From a virus, in IMG/VR virus record IMGVR_UViG_3300025141_000075, positions 1 through 64,000 of that record: a stretch of 64,000 nt of DNA. One strand, 5' to 3'. A model generated the notes under the pieces. It saw only the letters and a program-made list of their open reading frames with translations. It did not search any database and had not been told where the DNA came from. Shown in pieces: positions 52,701 through 59,600 of this stretch (its first letter is position 1; every line of letters begins with the position of its first letter). The position numbers and the translations under genes are program-made.

Positions 52701-52903
52701 CTGTAATAATAATAGGCGGATCCAAACTTGGCAAAATTTTCAGGCTTACCATAATCAATTTGTGGAACAAAAGTCTCTTGTTTAATAGAGAGTTGTTTCA
52801 TGTTATCGGATGATTCTACATCTCTGAAAAGATTTTTTTGATTGGTTTTTGCTAAATAATTTCTACTATTTTCAACAGAGCCAAAAAGCTTTTTAATACT
52901 CAT
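40799..52903 (-). CDS. Giant baseplate/adhesin-like protein with LamG domains and polyproline tail (4034 aa)
   Basis: A single uninterrupted frame of 12.1 kb. LamG/concanavalin-like jelly rolls are visible at ~185-430 (VTVEFWLKAEDIG, WNHYAFVFQNSG, GSVDEFRFWKAARS, GVYYKFNEG), probably ~780-920, and ~1975-2240 (FTYTGWIRISPS, WVHVAVSLPV, MDQISLWAVALS). A segment near 560-600 (NLYNNLTNIYKTKGTEKTIK, then NVFRCF) matches a motif I know from large phage baseplate-associated proteins. A ~110-residue module is duplicated near 1430-1540 and 1785-1905. The last ~45 residues are PPPPPP-SGGG-type repeats. LamG domains commonly bind glycans, so host-surface contact is likely. The gene overlaps its upstream neighbour by 11 bases. 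Confidence 0.85.
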   Translation of the reverse strand: MSIKKLFGSVENSRNYLAKTNQKNLFRDVESSDNMKQLSIKQETFVPQIDYGKPENFAKFGSAYYYYSGAMGRIIDYYPYDGSDAEQNEFYNKSLDVEKYIFNNLFPRTNGYANFDSSSYIDFKGGPHGVTYDTVNQLFDSPHDSKRHSANLYDKNIYETAGLPTSYGTGSRQSNLRTNFDSGVTVEFWLKAEDIGANANSIIFDMWNDNASGSHDMGRMTIEVLSASSTSPFLFTVQSGSMTSGAPGSGTLFQQPIGQTITSTTLDDWNHYAFVFQNSGSDFRTNFYLNGYLNHTVINSDLAIGELPSRDMKARIGALITAPFRADAVASTRAANTHTLTGSVDEFRFWKAARSAEEIGRNWFAQVRGGTNTDISNATLGVYYKFNEGNSGYGYLDQNVLDYSGRITNGTWTGTPSRTLSSAIVEASAAASEYKDPIIYSLHPDIVNVRQGLFNSGSYHDRNNTSNLKTLIPSWILEEHEAIGNTNVELLTHILGAYFDKIYNQIEAIPTFKHMQMTSASYTPLPFAEHLPQSLGLYMPQLFVDAKVISRFANKTDDFRFQADLTDTKNLIYQNLYNNLTNIYKTKGTEKTIKNVFRCFNLDDTVIKVRTYADNTVYDLDARTPRLEQTLVNKKALYFNTSSHINATCFQYQDPDDTSATRGYISGSGQFGYEYPYGFTAEADFTLPSFQTDYDSVDRSFEVSSLYGMYSASAGEDTNTNWHVYDSANFQVYVVREARYSKNAFFMLSSSYYPNDPAGSTPWLNPNAGPFPILTSSVFFDAYSNSDWNISVRLKPSTFGMTKTVSGSDVGYTYDLIFQGLNTKLGAIEDQFVLTASVSRTTAEHFLSGSKRFYAGANRINFSGTVNHPTDIRLFNARYWGKFLDEDSLKQHIYDIDNAGISGSFQHLSPLDPNSNNLDLLNINTLVLDWNFNDVTSSDASGQFLTVDMSSGSAQDRRALGWLGGLSRYKHPGLGYGFTVNSSKVQREFLTNTFKFMDPESPISSDMVQILTSDDRAFGFVETIPNYHHTVEKSMYAAVSDEMLNFFAGALDFNNMIGEPVNRYRARYKKLEKLREAFFRRVSTVSDVEKYVEYYQWFDDTISQIIGQLMPASSKFTDDTMNVIESHVLERNKYKSQFPTIEFRLDDPITPIMGINERLYNWRVNHHPSTDLTGSSKQMINAQWWKERAERQKSDISSGNPYVDAERDNMRMSIENDNNQKLNMLSTLSDGVHSGSIFVIRKLAKPYKLTVYRTASPVMPIKGGVNFERNKKIDLTYNATRPHGPVNQDAGAYVPENVLFSSVYGIDGEEDETVRLKNIQDPLSKPNDKVKRTVKVQHGRDWEDGIGYKNIKSDISFPFNIISGNLDTGYQKAVVARVMSGVIITNLHNDVYGPDMESPMQGPFTNYAVGGHQSRHVKVNKAAVGSNFPTGEISMNTIASIEGRTVTISDGGTSVEFTFTASPTNPEDVDIDGDTTTTMENLVIAINSYPGFTIKAGITSNGTASLTNFVNSPDYTIGNIAITSTGAWMYAISGMAGGTGGLDRWDSRPEAWKILLGKADDPPISGAIGMVGPDYPLANAPEELGQYPHTASQKAVYYRGFTAKRPVNIRNIRHTTGSTILGNYNHNYEVVNAHGGWSNPRQFIERQPNLPKTIFSSSADPNYVKYLSSSTSVRTLLDIHRGSIDGVHQAITGSSTAHTDWSGDYSTDYLQGGLGYTTTPLGGQATTNNSVFVSKFSAPGGIEVMSRGYQDFRSGEFSVYNMLNNRNLTVKRPFQSHPGLSGTHPTGEFAMNEVPANNNTITISDGQTSRIFTFKTSMAATDTTWVARKSNTADQMSEFLSVLNSQRDFYVRGGYKDNIQGATASLNNIKHYEKGNVAISTAGTWLYSSTGMTGGTDGPEVDGIRVFDIHGNDYGHTIHAARHTERFFRDSILVPSNQGATYDEKPAFHRVHRNNLWRPEKGAETFYAVTSGSSLTNVNAVYFMESVNYGHMLLNAESASCTNFLTASRSRGFTYTGWIRISPSNGSTSLFSVGKNGASSKAFIEISKVSASLGLEVATRNQATGHGGSHTRAKYLVSTTGTIGQAANLNNGSWVHVAVSLPVSAGVNGPSFPSIYFNGESQIVVENTSPREYFDQKIDSSYSVLSAVPRDSDSVMGFGTDCSRTSIGTQNHTGAMDQISLWAVALSASEVTALYNSGIPCDITASSVYGASGSHLFAWYKLGDGNQTDAIDKSNPKAFNSSSNAIWNSHTAGNHLFPLAYATITENTALVIDEGAGAGGHYPAPLDGCTPAVLGYSSSMTYSCGNHYDNLNQHHQIPRGDRQYTWMTGAMEHTDPCSHNFRYSGYMPLFGEQQGRYSASSGWEPWMTMISGGEVGIYNGGGSASRRFGATKKWAMSYSTRVKESFTPQDFVGLNTIIYEPITASSNMLGYPKGTPLFERSKGTTGHWFPSSSTTLDQTPHYMNRSYKGQGALINDATSTTIRGSTSGSYSGGPQGDWTSWQMQGYMFNTLMLKRNGPYGYGTHAQFRRNPNHPVLRNERSSSEISVITHAMRDVYRGAWVLSPWPPTWNPEHTITGQERTYAMTNFTLPPVSMRGRPTIINYTPSVETTPCGMGASPLGNSITLKATDNNNKIFFNSNGLNTYTDINPHEILTPFDYLMATMDGESIGWADPNYLIYTENIFPSQRMEFVSSSRRRTNYDNLFWRDLIADRVTLGSTFANSAGTREGNLGTHHNLLSQSAWCLDAQEDFLTRTGSLTGMGAYISPQDSLIAYGKAGELQNNYTQYFFDQDLAEFEQAPADSGAPSAIKAALAFAFRNLDMRFQLSNGALYTRKQMLPNIGSVVPPSGMSIPEKGTQASLDSTGVANMAANPEIVNTVEPFSGEALWEADEQAGYIQLSRSLDMKLHPVFHSRKSKPWYDNYQDFRDDIRVLAKDYAIVPEFRMSQHVPDLLRNHWSKFQDYLEIPGTAMRAVTSSFYRDYTNSEKLMYARALKAKTTMTPKEIRITVAAVKKFNPYKGFYPAQRTLDLVSIFYDDFKDSILPSLTYYSGSDLNTGPLITKEIDLSAGYNKDLFAQIRPVVGPLFNPGLLYNSIKSGMAVDHPILYGTTTKPNYIYALKDKNRSGSIRAYAGSQGSPFGAGTVSLMDESSWTEGPFWDDRLPFETLLDPAEYLLNKKISDLEVAVSSSSPFTASLTTDSDFTYKLAARNFFGETANFFLRGGDFTQMKSAEIPSDGLFFQSGTLWGARLKMYRSTNGTKHYGMDFDNAGYRLLEAGTGGHSSLHTVTDVNASASLGKTGGRRLLANSGSNGGDAAANQQGTRFGSGEYPLPQDPNPSDNSGVNETFTMYSRPTAFGPPVAGRGADEDEFISASFSGAMDCVNGYNWSFTPPYYHGEAWADILFYPHETRKYAIDEILARAETVYWRADPGPEIKYSNAAYTRPAFMHDVRRPTGHSLSYVGGARNINNQAVQLSASVNMFGIERIPFQTNDALELLQETRNETKAMRWVIKPKFETPMLNFNSNYRRVSAASGSLTIPEVFGSGSVPRGMWHQFGIIEPNKKKGIFMEIGDIPKNWLAHHYNVVNDASIYNKGNPGIVSDPGSNGNSIKNKFKSLTSRLGFTPINRRRRLGELAPTRTIKEAVVLIPYITTKEFDTTLSTHPEAADDVSLNAAKQFFGIPMLAVQAAISANAQSATGANIDVAGESIRKLIAKMDKYILPPEFDFIRNPETTPIVMYIFEFSHKFHKNDLSYIWQNLAPADYKKIRFEEQSIAHSLDTSELLNASHLLGTSEALGIETPDVRFMAFKVKQKAVGEYNSHVLEQAKDSFGKVTGIQFVGPSGARSRWPGQGIVLGADVPGMVNPGGWGTGAGSNTAEEETGTSGAPGEAQPAQPPVQAYEVQYNWPYDFVSIVEGIKVDIEILFDDESNRGVSLIREQASSATTTPVLSPPVDTLNLIKQQAQILPQVYSTKAAATAAIRDMSPSIPGGAPPPPPGSSPPPPPPPPSGGGAPPPPPPPSGGGTGGIVWTPLRFSN
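40841..40909 (-). repeat. Two direct 33-base repeats encoding polyproline-SGGG
   Basis: Copies at 40841-40873 and 40877-40909 are identical, with a third degenerate part beyond. On the coding strand they encode runs of six to eight prolines separated by SGGGA linkers at the end of the 4034-residue protein. Such codon repeats can change copy number by slippage. Confidence 0.8.
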
Positions 52904-54431
52904 AATTCTCTACTCTAAACCTGAATGTTTCATCTTGTTCAACCCAATCACTTAGGCTTGAATCATAGAATGCAAACTTAAATGCATATTCATATCCGGG
53001 TTCAAGAAGCGTCATATCAAAATCAAAATAATTTCCTGATATATCGTGTGATAAAACAGTGTGTAAATCACTGCCTGTACCATGTGGAATGGCATTAAAG
53101 CTATCTAATACGCGATAAACCCTATAAGACGCACTTTCAATTGTTGTGGTTTCAATATTGTTATTGGCCTTGGTATAAATTGTTGGGGACCAGAATTTTT
53201 CCCTAACATATAGGTTAAATCTTGCATTTTCTTTGGAGCGATATCTTTGTTTTAAGTTTGTAATATTCAAATAGTAACTTGGTCTAATTGAAATTTCATT
53301 TCCTTCGAATGTCTGTGGCTTGAACGAGCCCGTGAAAAACCTCGTACTACCCGTGTACCAAACATCAAACATATCTGTGATCTTGTTCCTTGCGGTACCT
53401 GTAATAGCAAGACTACAACTATAAATACCTGTTGAGACCTGACCAGCAGTAGCATAAAGCTGGGAATCTCCGTATCCAGTTCGGTCATCAACACAAAGTG
53501 TCAACGCGCTTCCAGATGGCGTTGTGTTGTCCACTGAGCCAGAGTGAAGGCGGACCCTCAAGAGGCCAGTACCCACGTTGGGCAAGTTTTGTAAATTGCC
53601 GCGGACATAGTTATAATAATATAGTGTATTTACATTTTGGTCACCGGAAGCTACTGAACTACTGTAATAAAAATTTGCTCGGTCGTCTTTAATACTGGAA
53701 TCCCAGCGCGCCTCTATGACCGGTCTTTTAAAATAATATTGAGTGCCGCGGGCGAAAAAACGTTTTGTATAAAAGGAGGTGGCGGTGCCGGTTAAATTGT
53801 AAGATGCGGTCGTCTCTTGTGAGGCGGACAAGCCAATACCAAATCCGTAATTTGAGTATACACTACCAAGCCACTCTTCCATAAGAATAGTAACATCAAC
53901 TTCAAGATCTTCAAGGCCACTCTCAAAAACTTGATTAAAGTTTGAGGCCGTCAGATAATCCCCCCCTGCTTCAGCCCAGTCTGATACTGTTCCATTATCT
54001 TCTCGCTTACGTTGAACCCAATTCGAGCCTGTATTTCCAATCGTATAATCAAGATAGTTTTCCAAGTCAAGGCCGCTGCCTTCTTGCCACGATTGGGAAA
54101 CTGGCTTAACCGTGAGAGTATAATTTTTCGGAACAGTTTTAGATGTTTCTGCGTTGTATAATTTTAAATAAAAATTAACACTTCCGCTAGCGGGGATGGC
54201 GCCACTACTTCTGTCAGTACTAATTGACGTAACAGGGAACTGAACCAATATTCTTGATAATTCAACTTGTTTATTTTCGACCGAGGACGTATAGGCGCGC
54301 CCAAATATAGAATATGTTTCAAGAACGTCTGCGGCGCCCATGTTTGAGCCCGTGGCGCGGCGAGTCAAGTTAGCCTGCCATGCATTTGAAATTGTATTAT
54401 CTGCCGTCGCGGTGTAGCGCTTTATCGCCAT
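52893..54431 (-). CDS. Baseplate-associated structural protein (512 aa)
   Basis: Starts MAIKRYTATADNTISNAWQA; the first ~230 residues look like a beta-rich domain in which an ADxTI..A start, LVQFPVTSI, VNFYLKLYNAE and WQEGSGLDL with LMEEWL form the pattern of the DNRLRE-type carbohydrate-binding-like domain family. The C-terminal ~150 residues are a second beta domain (SYRVYRVLDSFNAIPHGTG, ending FRFRVENYEY). The gene sits directly after the gp6/J-like gene with a one-base overlap and before the giant LamG gene, as wedge-to-fibre connectors usually do. The domain call is tentative. Confidence 0.72.
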   Translation of the reverse strand: MAIKRYTATADNTISNAWQANLTRRATGSNMGAADVLETYSIFGRAYTSSVENKQVELSRILVQFPVTSISTDRSSGAIPASGSVNFYLKLYNAETSKTVPKNYTLTVKPVSQSWQEGSGLDLENYLDYTIGNTGSNWVQRKREDNGTVSDWAEAGGDYLTASNFNQVFESGLEDLEVDVTILMEEWLGSVYSNYGFGIGLSASQETTASYNLTGTATSFYTKRFFARGTQYYFKRPVIEARWDSSIKDDRANFYYSSSVASGDQNVNTLYYYNYVRGNLQNLPNVGTGLLRVRLHSGSVDNTTPSGSALTLCVDDRTGYGDSQLYATAGQVSTGIYSCSLAITGTARNKITDMFDVWYTGSTRFFTGSFKPQTFEGNEISIRPSYYLNITNLKQRYRSKENARFNLYVREKFWSPTIYTKANNNIETTTIESASYRVYRVLDSFNAIPHGTGSDLHTVLSHDISGNYFDFDMTLLEPGYEYAFKFAFYDSSLSDWVEQDETFRFRVENYEY

Positions 54432-56227
54432 TATCTAACTTTTCCTTTAATATCTATCTCTGGAAATTTAACCTCAACAATAGCATTTTTAGGTACCATC
54501 AAATAATTGCCGTCTGGTGATAGATTATCATTGATGCTAATGCTTGCTTGGTTGTATTCAGAAGTTGTTTTTGGTACTATTTTAACTTTCAATGCATCCA
54601 ATACGCCGGGCACATCCTTCAGAAATGAGTATACATCACTAATTGAAAATTGTTCACCGATATATTGCGTATCAGTGAATCTTGAACGGACTGCGCGAAC
54701 GGCGCGGTCTAAAATAACAAATTTATTTGCTGACGGCATTGGCTTTATAACAAATTCAATGCCCACATTTAGAATATATGGATCTAATATATCAATGGTG
54801 TCACTAAGCATTCTGTAATTGTTCAACCATGTCTTAAGATTCTTCTTTATTGTATCATTGGATAGTGTTAATTTTCCAAACTTGTCTTCCGAAATAACAT
54901 ACATATTTAGATTGCGCTTTTGAGAGTCTGGGTCTCTTTGGACGGAGATCCTCTTGATTGAACCGTATTTAGGTGGCATTCTATATGCTAAATTTTCATA
55001 ATCTGCTTGTGTCACTGCTCTATTTTGAGTCGGAAAGGTGTCAAACACTCTTCTTTTAAGTTCATCCGCCGACAAAAGCGTCGTATCACCTAAAATTGGC
55101 TTTTCGTTAGTAACTTCCAATGAATCATTAATGTCTTTTATAGCAGCACTGCTCAGGCCGGCGCGCTTAGGATAATCAAAAAGCCTACTTGCTACATTAG
55201 TTAAGGCGTTCACAGCAACGTTAGAATTAGTGGGATTTGTTGACCTATAAATAATTGTTAGAGTTGTATTAGAGGGAACAATTCCAAAATTTTGATTATT
55301 GGATAATTTAGTTGGATCAAATGTCTTGTCAGTGGTGTAGCTTTTACCATAAATATCCATAGCCACCGACTGCGGGCTAGCAATAACATTGGATTCAGAT
55401 TCATTACCACTACCAAACTGGAGTATTGTTTTGTCTCGTTGATATTCAACTATAAACTTTCTGGCGACCAAATAAGGCTTTATGATTGAAGGCACATTAT
55501 CGTTTTTATAATTATTGTTGGCAAGTTCTTTAAACACAAGATCTTGCGCAAGGTAATCTACTTCAAAGTATTCGTTACCTTGAGAATCAACAACAGAAAT
55601 TATTTCAGAGACATTTATATTTGAAAGCTCAACATTTCTGAATCTTTGAAATGAACCAACCTCTATTACTTCCTGATTTAGCATGCCAGAAACAACATGG
55701 CCATGGGCCCTTACTGCATAATATGTTGGTGCACCGGTCGTGGTGTCGTTCCTTGCTATAGCGACATCATTTTTAGGATCGGAGAAATCAACGTTTTCTG
55801 TAAGCATAAAACTTAAACCTGAAGATGATGTGAATCGGGCGCCGCGGCGCAGAATAGGTAAATAATTTTCATCCGGCCCCAAAGCAACCGTGGAGGCAGG
55901 GACAATTATAAAAAGTGTGACCTGTCCAAAAGTTGAGGGGCGGCCTTCAGCTTTATAACCTAAGATCCTTCCATGCCTTAAAATATTGTTGTATTGGTAT
56001 GCTGTATCTAGAAAAGCTTCATTTACATTGTAGTCTAAATAAAAGTTTAATTGGTCACCGACGTATGCCGCGGCATCTAAAACAATCGCTCCGAAGGAGG
56101 CTTCGCTAAAATCTTGAAAAGTGTCTGGATAAAACCTTTCTGCCATATCCAATAAATCTTCTCTAATAGAACCAAATTCTCTATTAGTATAGTTTATTGG
56201 CATTATTTTCTTCTGGTCATCCGACAT
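54431..56227 (-). CDS. Baseplate wedge protein, gp6 / J-like
   Basis: The 598-residue protein opens with PINYTNREFGSIREDLLDMA and FQDFSEASFGAIVLDAAAYV, followed by GDQLNFYLDYNVNEAFLDTA, the hallmark N-terminus of T4 gp6-type and baseplate-J proteins. Later it has YRMPPKYGSIKRISVQRDPD, then a C-terminal part with DIYSFL-type ISDVYSFLKDVPGVLDALKV and a final VEVKFPEIDIKGKVR. T4 gp6 has 660 residues. It forms the ring of the baseplate wedges that rearranges on contraction. It follows the gp25-like gene, the order found in T4-like baseplate operons, and has AAGGAG upstream plus an ACTATTTA motif at the end of the gp25-like gene. Confidence 0.9.
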   Translation of the reverse strand: MSDDQKKIMPINYTNREFGSIREDLLDMAERFYPDTFQDFSEASFGAIVLDAAAYVGDQLNFYLDYNVNEAFLDTAYQYNNILRHGRILGYKAEGRPSTFGQVTLFIIVPASTVALGPDENYLPILRRGARFTSSSGLSFMLTENVDFSDPKNDVAIARNDTTTGAPTYYAVRAHGHVVSGMLNQEVIEVGSFQRFRNVELSNINVSEIISVVDSQGNEYFEVDYLAQDLVFKELANNNYKNDNVPSIIKPYLVARKFIVEYQRDKTILQFGSGNESESNVIASPQSVAMDIYGKSYTTDKTFDPTKLSNNQNFGIVPSNTTLTIIYRSTNPTNSNVAVNALTNVASRLFDYPKRAGLSSAAIKDINDSLEVTNEKPILGDTTLLSADELKRRVFDTFPTQNRAVTQADYENLAYRMPPKYGSIKRISVQRDPDSQKRNLNMYVISEDKFGKLTLSNDTIKKNLKTWLNNYRMLSDTIDILDPYILNVGIEFVIKPMPSANKFVILDRAVRAVRSRFTDTQYIGEQFSISDVYSFLKDVPGVLDALKVKIVPKTTSEYNQASISINDNLSPDGNYLMVPKNAIVEVKFPEIDIKGKVR

Positions 56228-56250
56228 AAAAAACGGGCTCCTTAATTATA

Positions 56251-56619
56251 CTAAATAGTAAATTGCAGCAAATCTGAAACTGAAATGCCGGGTAAATAAT
56301 AAGAAATACTGACTGCTAATTTGTTTGCATCTTGTTCAGCTGACGAAAATCTAATTTCATTTATTTGTATTGCCGGCATGTAAATTGCAATTTGTTCTCT
56401 TATTTTGGTATCAATTTCGCTATATGTATCGCCCGAGAAGTTGTGAAACAAATATTTTTTCATCCCCACTCCATAATCTGGATCCATCACTCTTTCACCG
56501 GGGATCGTAAGCAACAACATTTTAAGATTTTGTTTAGCAGTCGTAGCAATTCTTTTAAGCATTGTAAAACCATCAATATCATTTTTTGTTAAAGGGAGTG
56601 CTACACCAATTGAAGCCAT
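56251..56619 (-). CDS. Baseplate wedge protein, gp25-like
   Basis: The 122-residue protein matches the gp25/lysozyme-like wedge family: PLTKNDIDGFTMLKRIATTA at the start, the diagnostic LLTIPGERVMDPDYGVGMKK (residues ~36-55), then FHNFSGDTYSEIDTKIREQI and YMPAIQINEIRFSS. T4 gp25 is 132 residues. The GER-x-MDPDYG segment corresponds to the GERxxxPxfG signature of the family. It binds the gp6-like ring and nucleates the tail sheath. ATG 56619 has AAGAGGTAAT upstream. It directly precedes the gp6/J-like gene. No lysozyme catalytic activity is expected, since the family name reflects history. Confidence 0.93.
   Translation of the reverse strand: MASIGVALPLTKNDIDGFTMLKRIATTAKQNLKMLLLTIPGERVMDPDYGVGMKKYLFHNFSGDTYSEIDTKIREQIAIYMPAIQINEIRFSSAEQDANKLAVSISYYLPGISVSDLLQFTI
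56252..56259 (-). promoter_or_regulatory. ACTATTTA motif at the gp25-like stop
   Basis: ACTATTTAG encodes the final Thr-Ile-stop of the gp25-like protein and lies 25 bases before the gp6/J-like start. Same arrangement as at 9671. Confidence 0.35.
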
Positions 56620-56663
56620 TTTTTATTACCTCTTATTTAAATATATACTAAAACAATTACTTA

Positions 56664-59600
56664 TTATTCTTTTTTGCAAATATCGCCATTAGCATTGAAA
56701 GGATTAGAGCGAAGCATTTTACGCTTGTGCCATGGTATGTGGCGCAAGGCGGCATTAGATACAAACATGCTCTTGTAATTTTGAAGATGATAGGGTTTAT
56801 TCAATTTTCCAATTCCGAGGCCACCAGCGCCAGCATTCTTGCTGGGATCGAACTTTCTATGGAAATAGTTTGTTTTGAACATTGCTTTAATCTTTGATTT
56901 TGTATAGTACAATTCTGACCGATCCCAATTGTCAAAATGTAGTAAATGTTTACCATATCCGCGAGCAAAGCCCGGATATCGCTGCCATTTTTGGGCCCAA
57001 CCATCAGCGCCATCGACTAATGAATACACAATCTGATCATTTTCGTCCATTGAGGTCTCAATGCTCATGCCCGGCTTTTCATCAATATCGGAATTGATAA
57101 CATTCCTCTGTACTTCTCCAATTGAAGGTATAAAGCCCATGGCCGAATAAATTGCCAAGGATGAGATAAATTTAGGTATCGGAAATACGTATTTAAATAA
57201 TAATTGGAAGGCCGGCTCGTCAATCAGATTATTTATTAAGCAGTACATCAGTTTACTATCATATTCTAAAGGTGGTATCTTACCAATTGGGACATCAAGG
57301 GCATCAACCTCTGTATGTAAGAGTACTCTTTTCCTAGTGTCCATCACCAGAGTAAATTTGAGCCCATACCGAACCCCCAATTTTCCTTCAATACCTACAA
57401 CCTGATCGGTTGTCCGGCCGTCGGCGTCAGTAACGGGCGCCGTACGGAGCTTCATAGTGCCGGGATATACCTCTGAAATATTTTTAGTTGCGTCGGCTTG
57501 CCTGAGCTTCGCCATCCCGGCCTCTACTGTATACTCTTCATTATCAATAAGCATATATGTTTCTGCCATAAACGGCTTAGTTGGGTCATCCACTGCCGAA
57601 ACGAGACTTCCTATACCACCGATCGGCAATTTTACTCTATTTGCCAAAGGTTCTAGAACCTCATGATCTGAGTCAGTGTGTTCCTCTCCTTCCATGAAGA
57701 TTATTTTATCTTCTTCATTCCTATGTACGTGGTAATACCCAACATAAGAATTACCATCTGGGTAAATCAATTCGCCGCCGATCGTGTAAAGTCCGGAGGT
57801 TTCTTCTTCAGGAAATCCGATTGGTTCTTCTAATATGGTTTTGTGTAAATCTAACTGAGTGTTGGAGGATAGGTTTTGAAGCACATAGTATCCCAAATTG
57901 CGATACATGGAATCTATACCTTCCATCTTTGCTATAGTTAGGCTTTTCTCAAAGGCCTCGCCAAGAGAATCAAGCTCAATAGACACAAACTCTGTCAGTA
58001 TGATCTTGGCATCGTCTTCGGTAGCTTGTACACCTTCTAACACTTTTTCGTACCGGTAATTCTTGAATGATTCTTTACGCGATGTATCTCCGATAAGTTT
58101 TGCCATTTTAAAATCTTGTCTTGAGGGCATTTTGTAACTCATTTCGAAGTTTTCCATCCTCTCAAGAGCAGCAACAATCTCTTCTGATGGTTCTCGTATA
58201 TCGCCGGTCTCAACTAACCTAGCATATGTTTGGACAGCTTGTTCCAAAAATGCATACCAAAATTCATCATCTTTGAATGATGTAAACATCTCCATGATAT
58301 CATTTTGTGCATCTTTAAGACCTTCTTCCATAACTTCTACAATATACGAAGCAAAAAGGTTGCTATAATTTTCTTTAAAGTCTGGAGCAAATTTACTAAT
58401 CACTGGGTAAGCTTTAATCATTTCCATGCTGCCGAATACCCTACATGCAGCTTTGACGACCGCTTCAATGGTAGACTTCGGTGCACGATGTAAAATTCTA
58501 TTATATGGTTTCTCAGAAACGCATTTAGGATTTTTTTGTAATCTTTTGTCTTCGGCAATTTTAGAATACGATACATCAATACTGTTTTTTATCTCTTCAA
58601 AATCAACAAAAGGTTTACTTCTGGGTTCGCAGGCGGAGTGTTCTGGGTATAGGGCTTGTGCCATACCCAGCCAGCCGCTGGCCGAGGGCGACTTAATATA
58701 AAATGGGGGATTCACGTTTTTGCCGCCATAATCTTTTGGATCTAAATAAAATACTCGGTTTTCTGGTCCTTCTTTATTTTCTGCCTCAAACTGCATGCGG
58801 CTGATACCCAGAGGCAGTGTTCGCATCTTCCAGTCAGAGTCTTCTTCTATCCGCTTCATAATATATTCGAAGACAGTCAAGAATTCTCCGTTTTCTTCAA
58901 ATCCATAATCTATCTGGCTTTTAGTTATGGAGTCTGCCGCGGCGCCATAACGGAAGGCCGGCTCGTTATCTACGATTTCGGCAGACAACGCTTTCCAAAT
59001 TTTGTTCATAGTATCATTATAAACCGTTTCCAAGCGGCCTGTCGCCATCGTTTGTCCAAGGGCGGCCTTGGTGGCCATCTCACCAAGTAGAACAAGTTGT
59101 GGAGGGACGAGGGTTGCATTAATGGGATCAGTTAGTGCTTGATCAAATTTAATATAATGACCGGTGCCGACAAGTGGGTTGTCATCTAATACATTGTCTT
59201 TGGCTATAAACTCATATTCTTGCCATGTGATTGGTTGCCACGGGGCATCGCCACCGCGAGTTTCCTGTTCTTTTTCGCCTGCAATAAAGAAATTATCACC
59301 AGAACTCGGGGATGAATTATCGATAGTTTTATGAACGACCATTCTTGAGGTGTCGCCCGGGCGCCAGTAGAATTCTCCATCTTCTTTTCTAATATCATTA
59401 GTGAATAGTTCTATATCAAATCCATATGTAAATACTTCATGATCATTAACTGTTTCAGGGGTTCCGAAATAGCCACCATCTCTATAACTTAAGCTTAAAT
59501 CAGGAGTTCTCTTTCTAGCATATTTCATGAATTTGACGCGTTGGTCGCCCCATTCAACAATCGGCTTTACGTTGTAGCCGTGATCTGGTAAAATTGTTAA

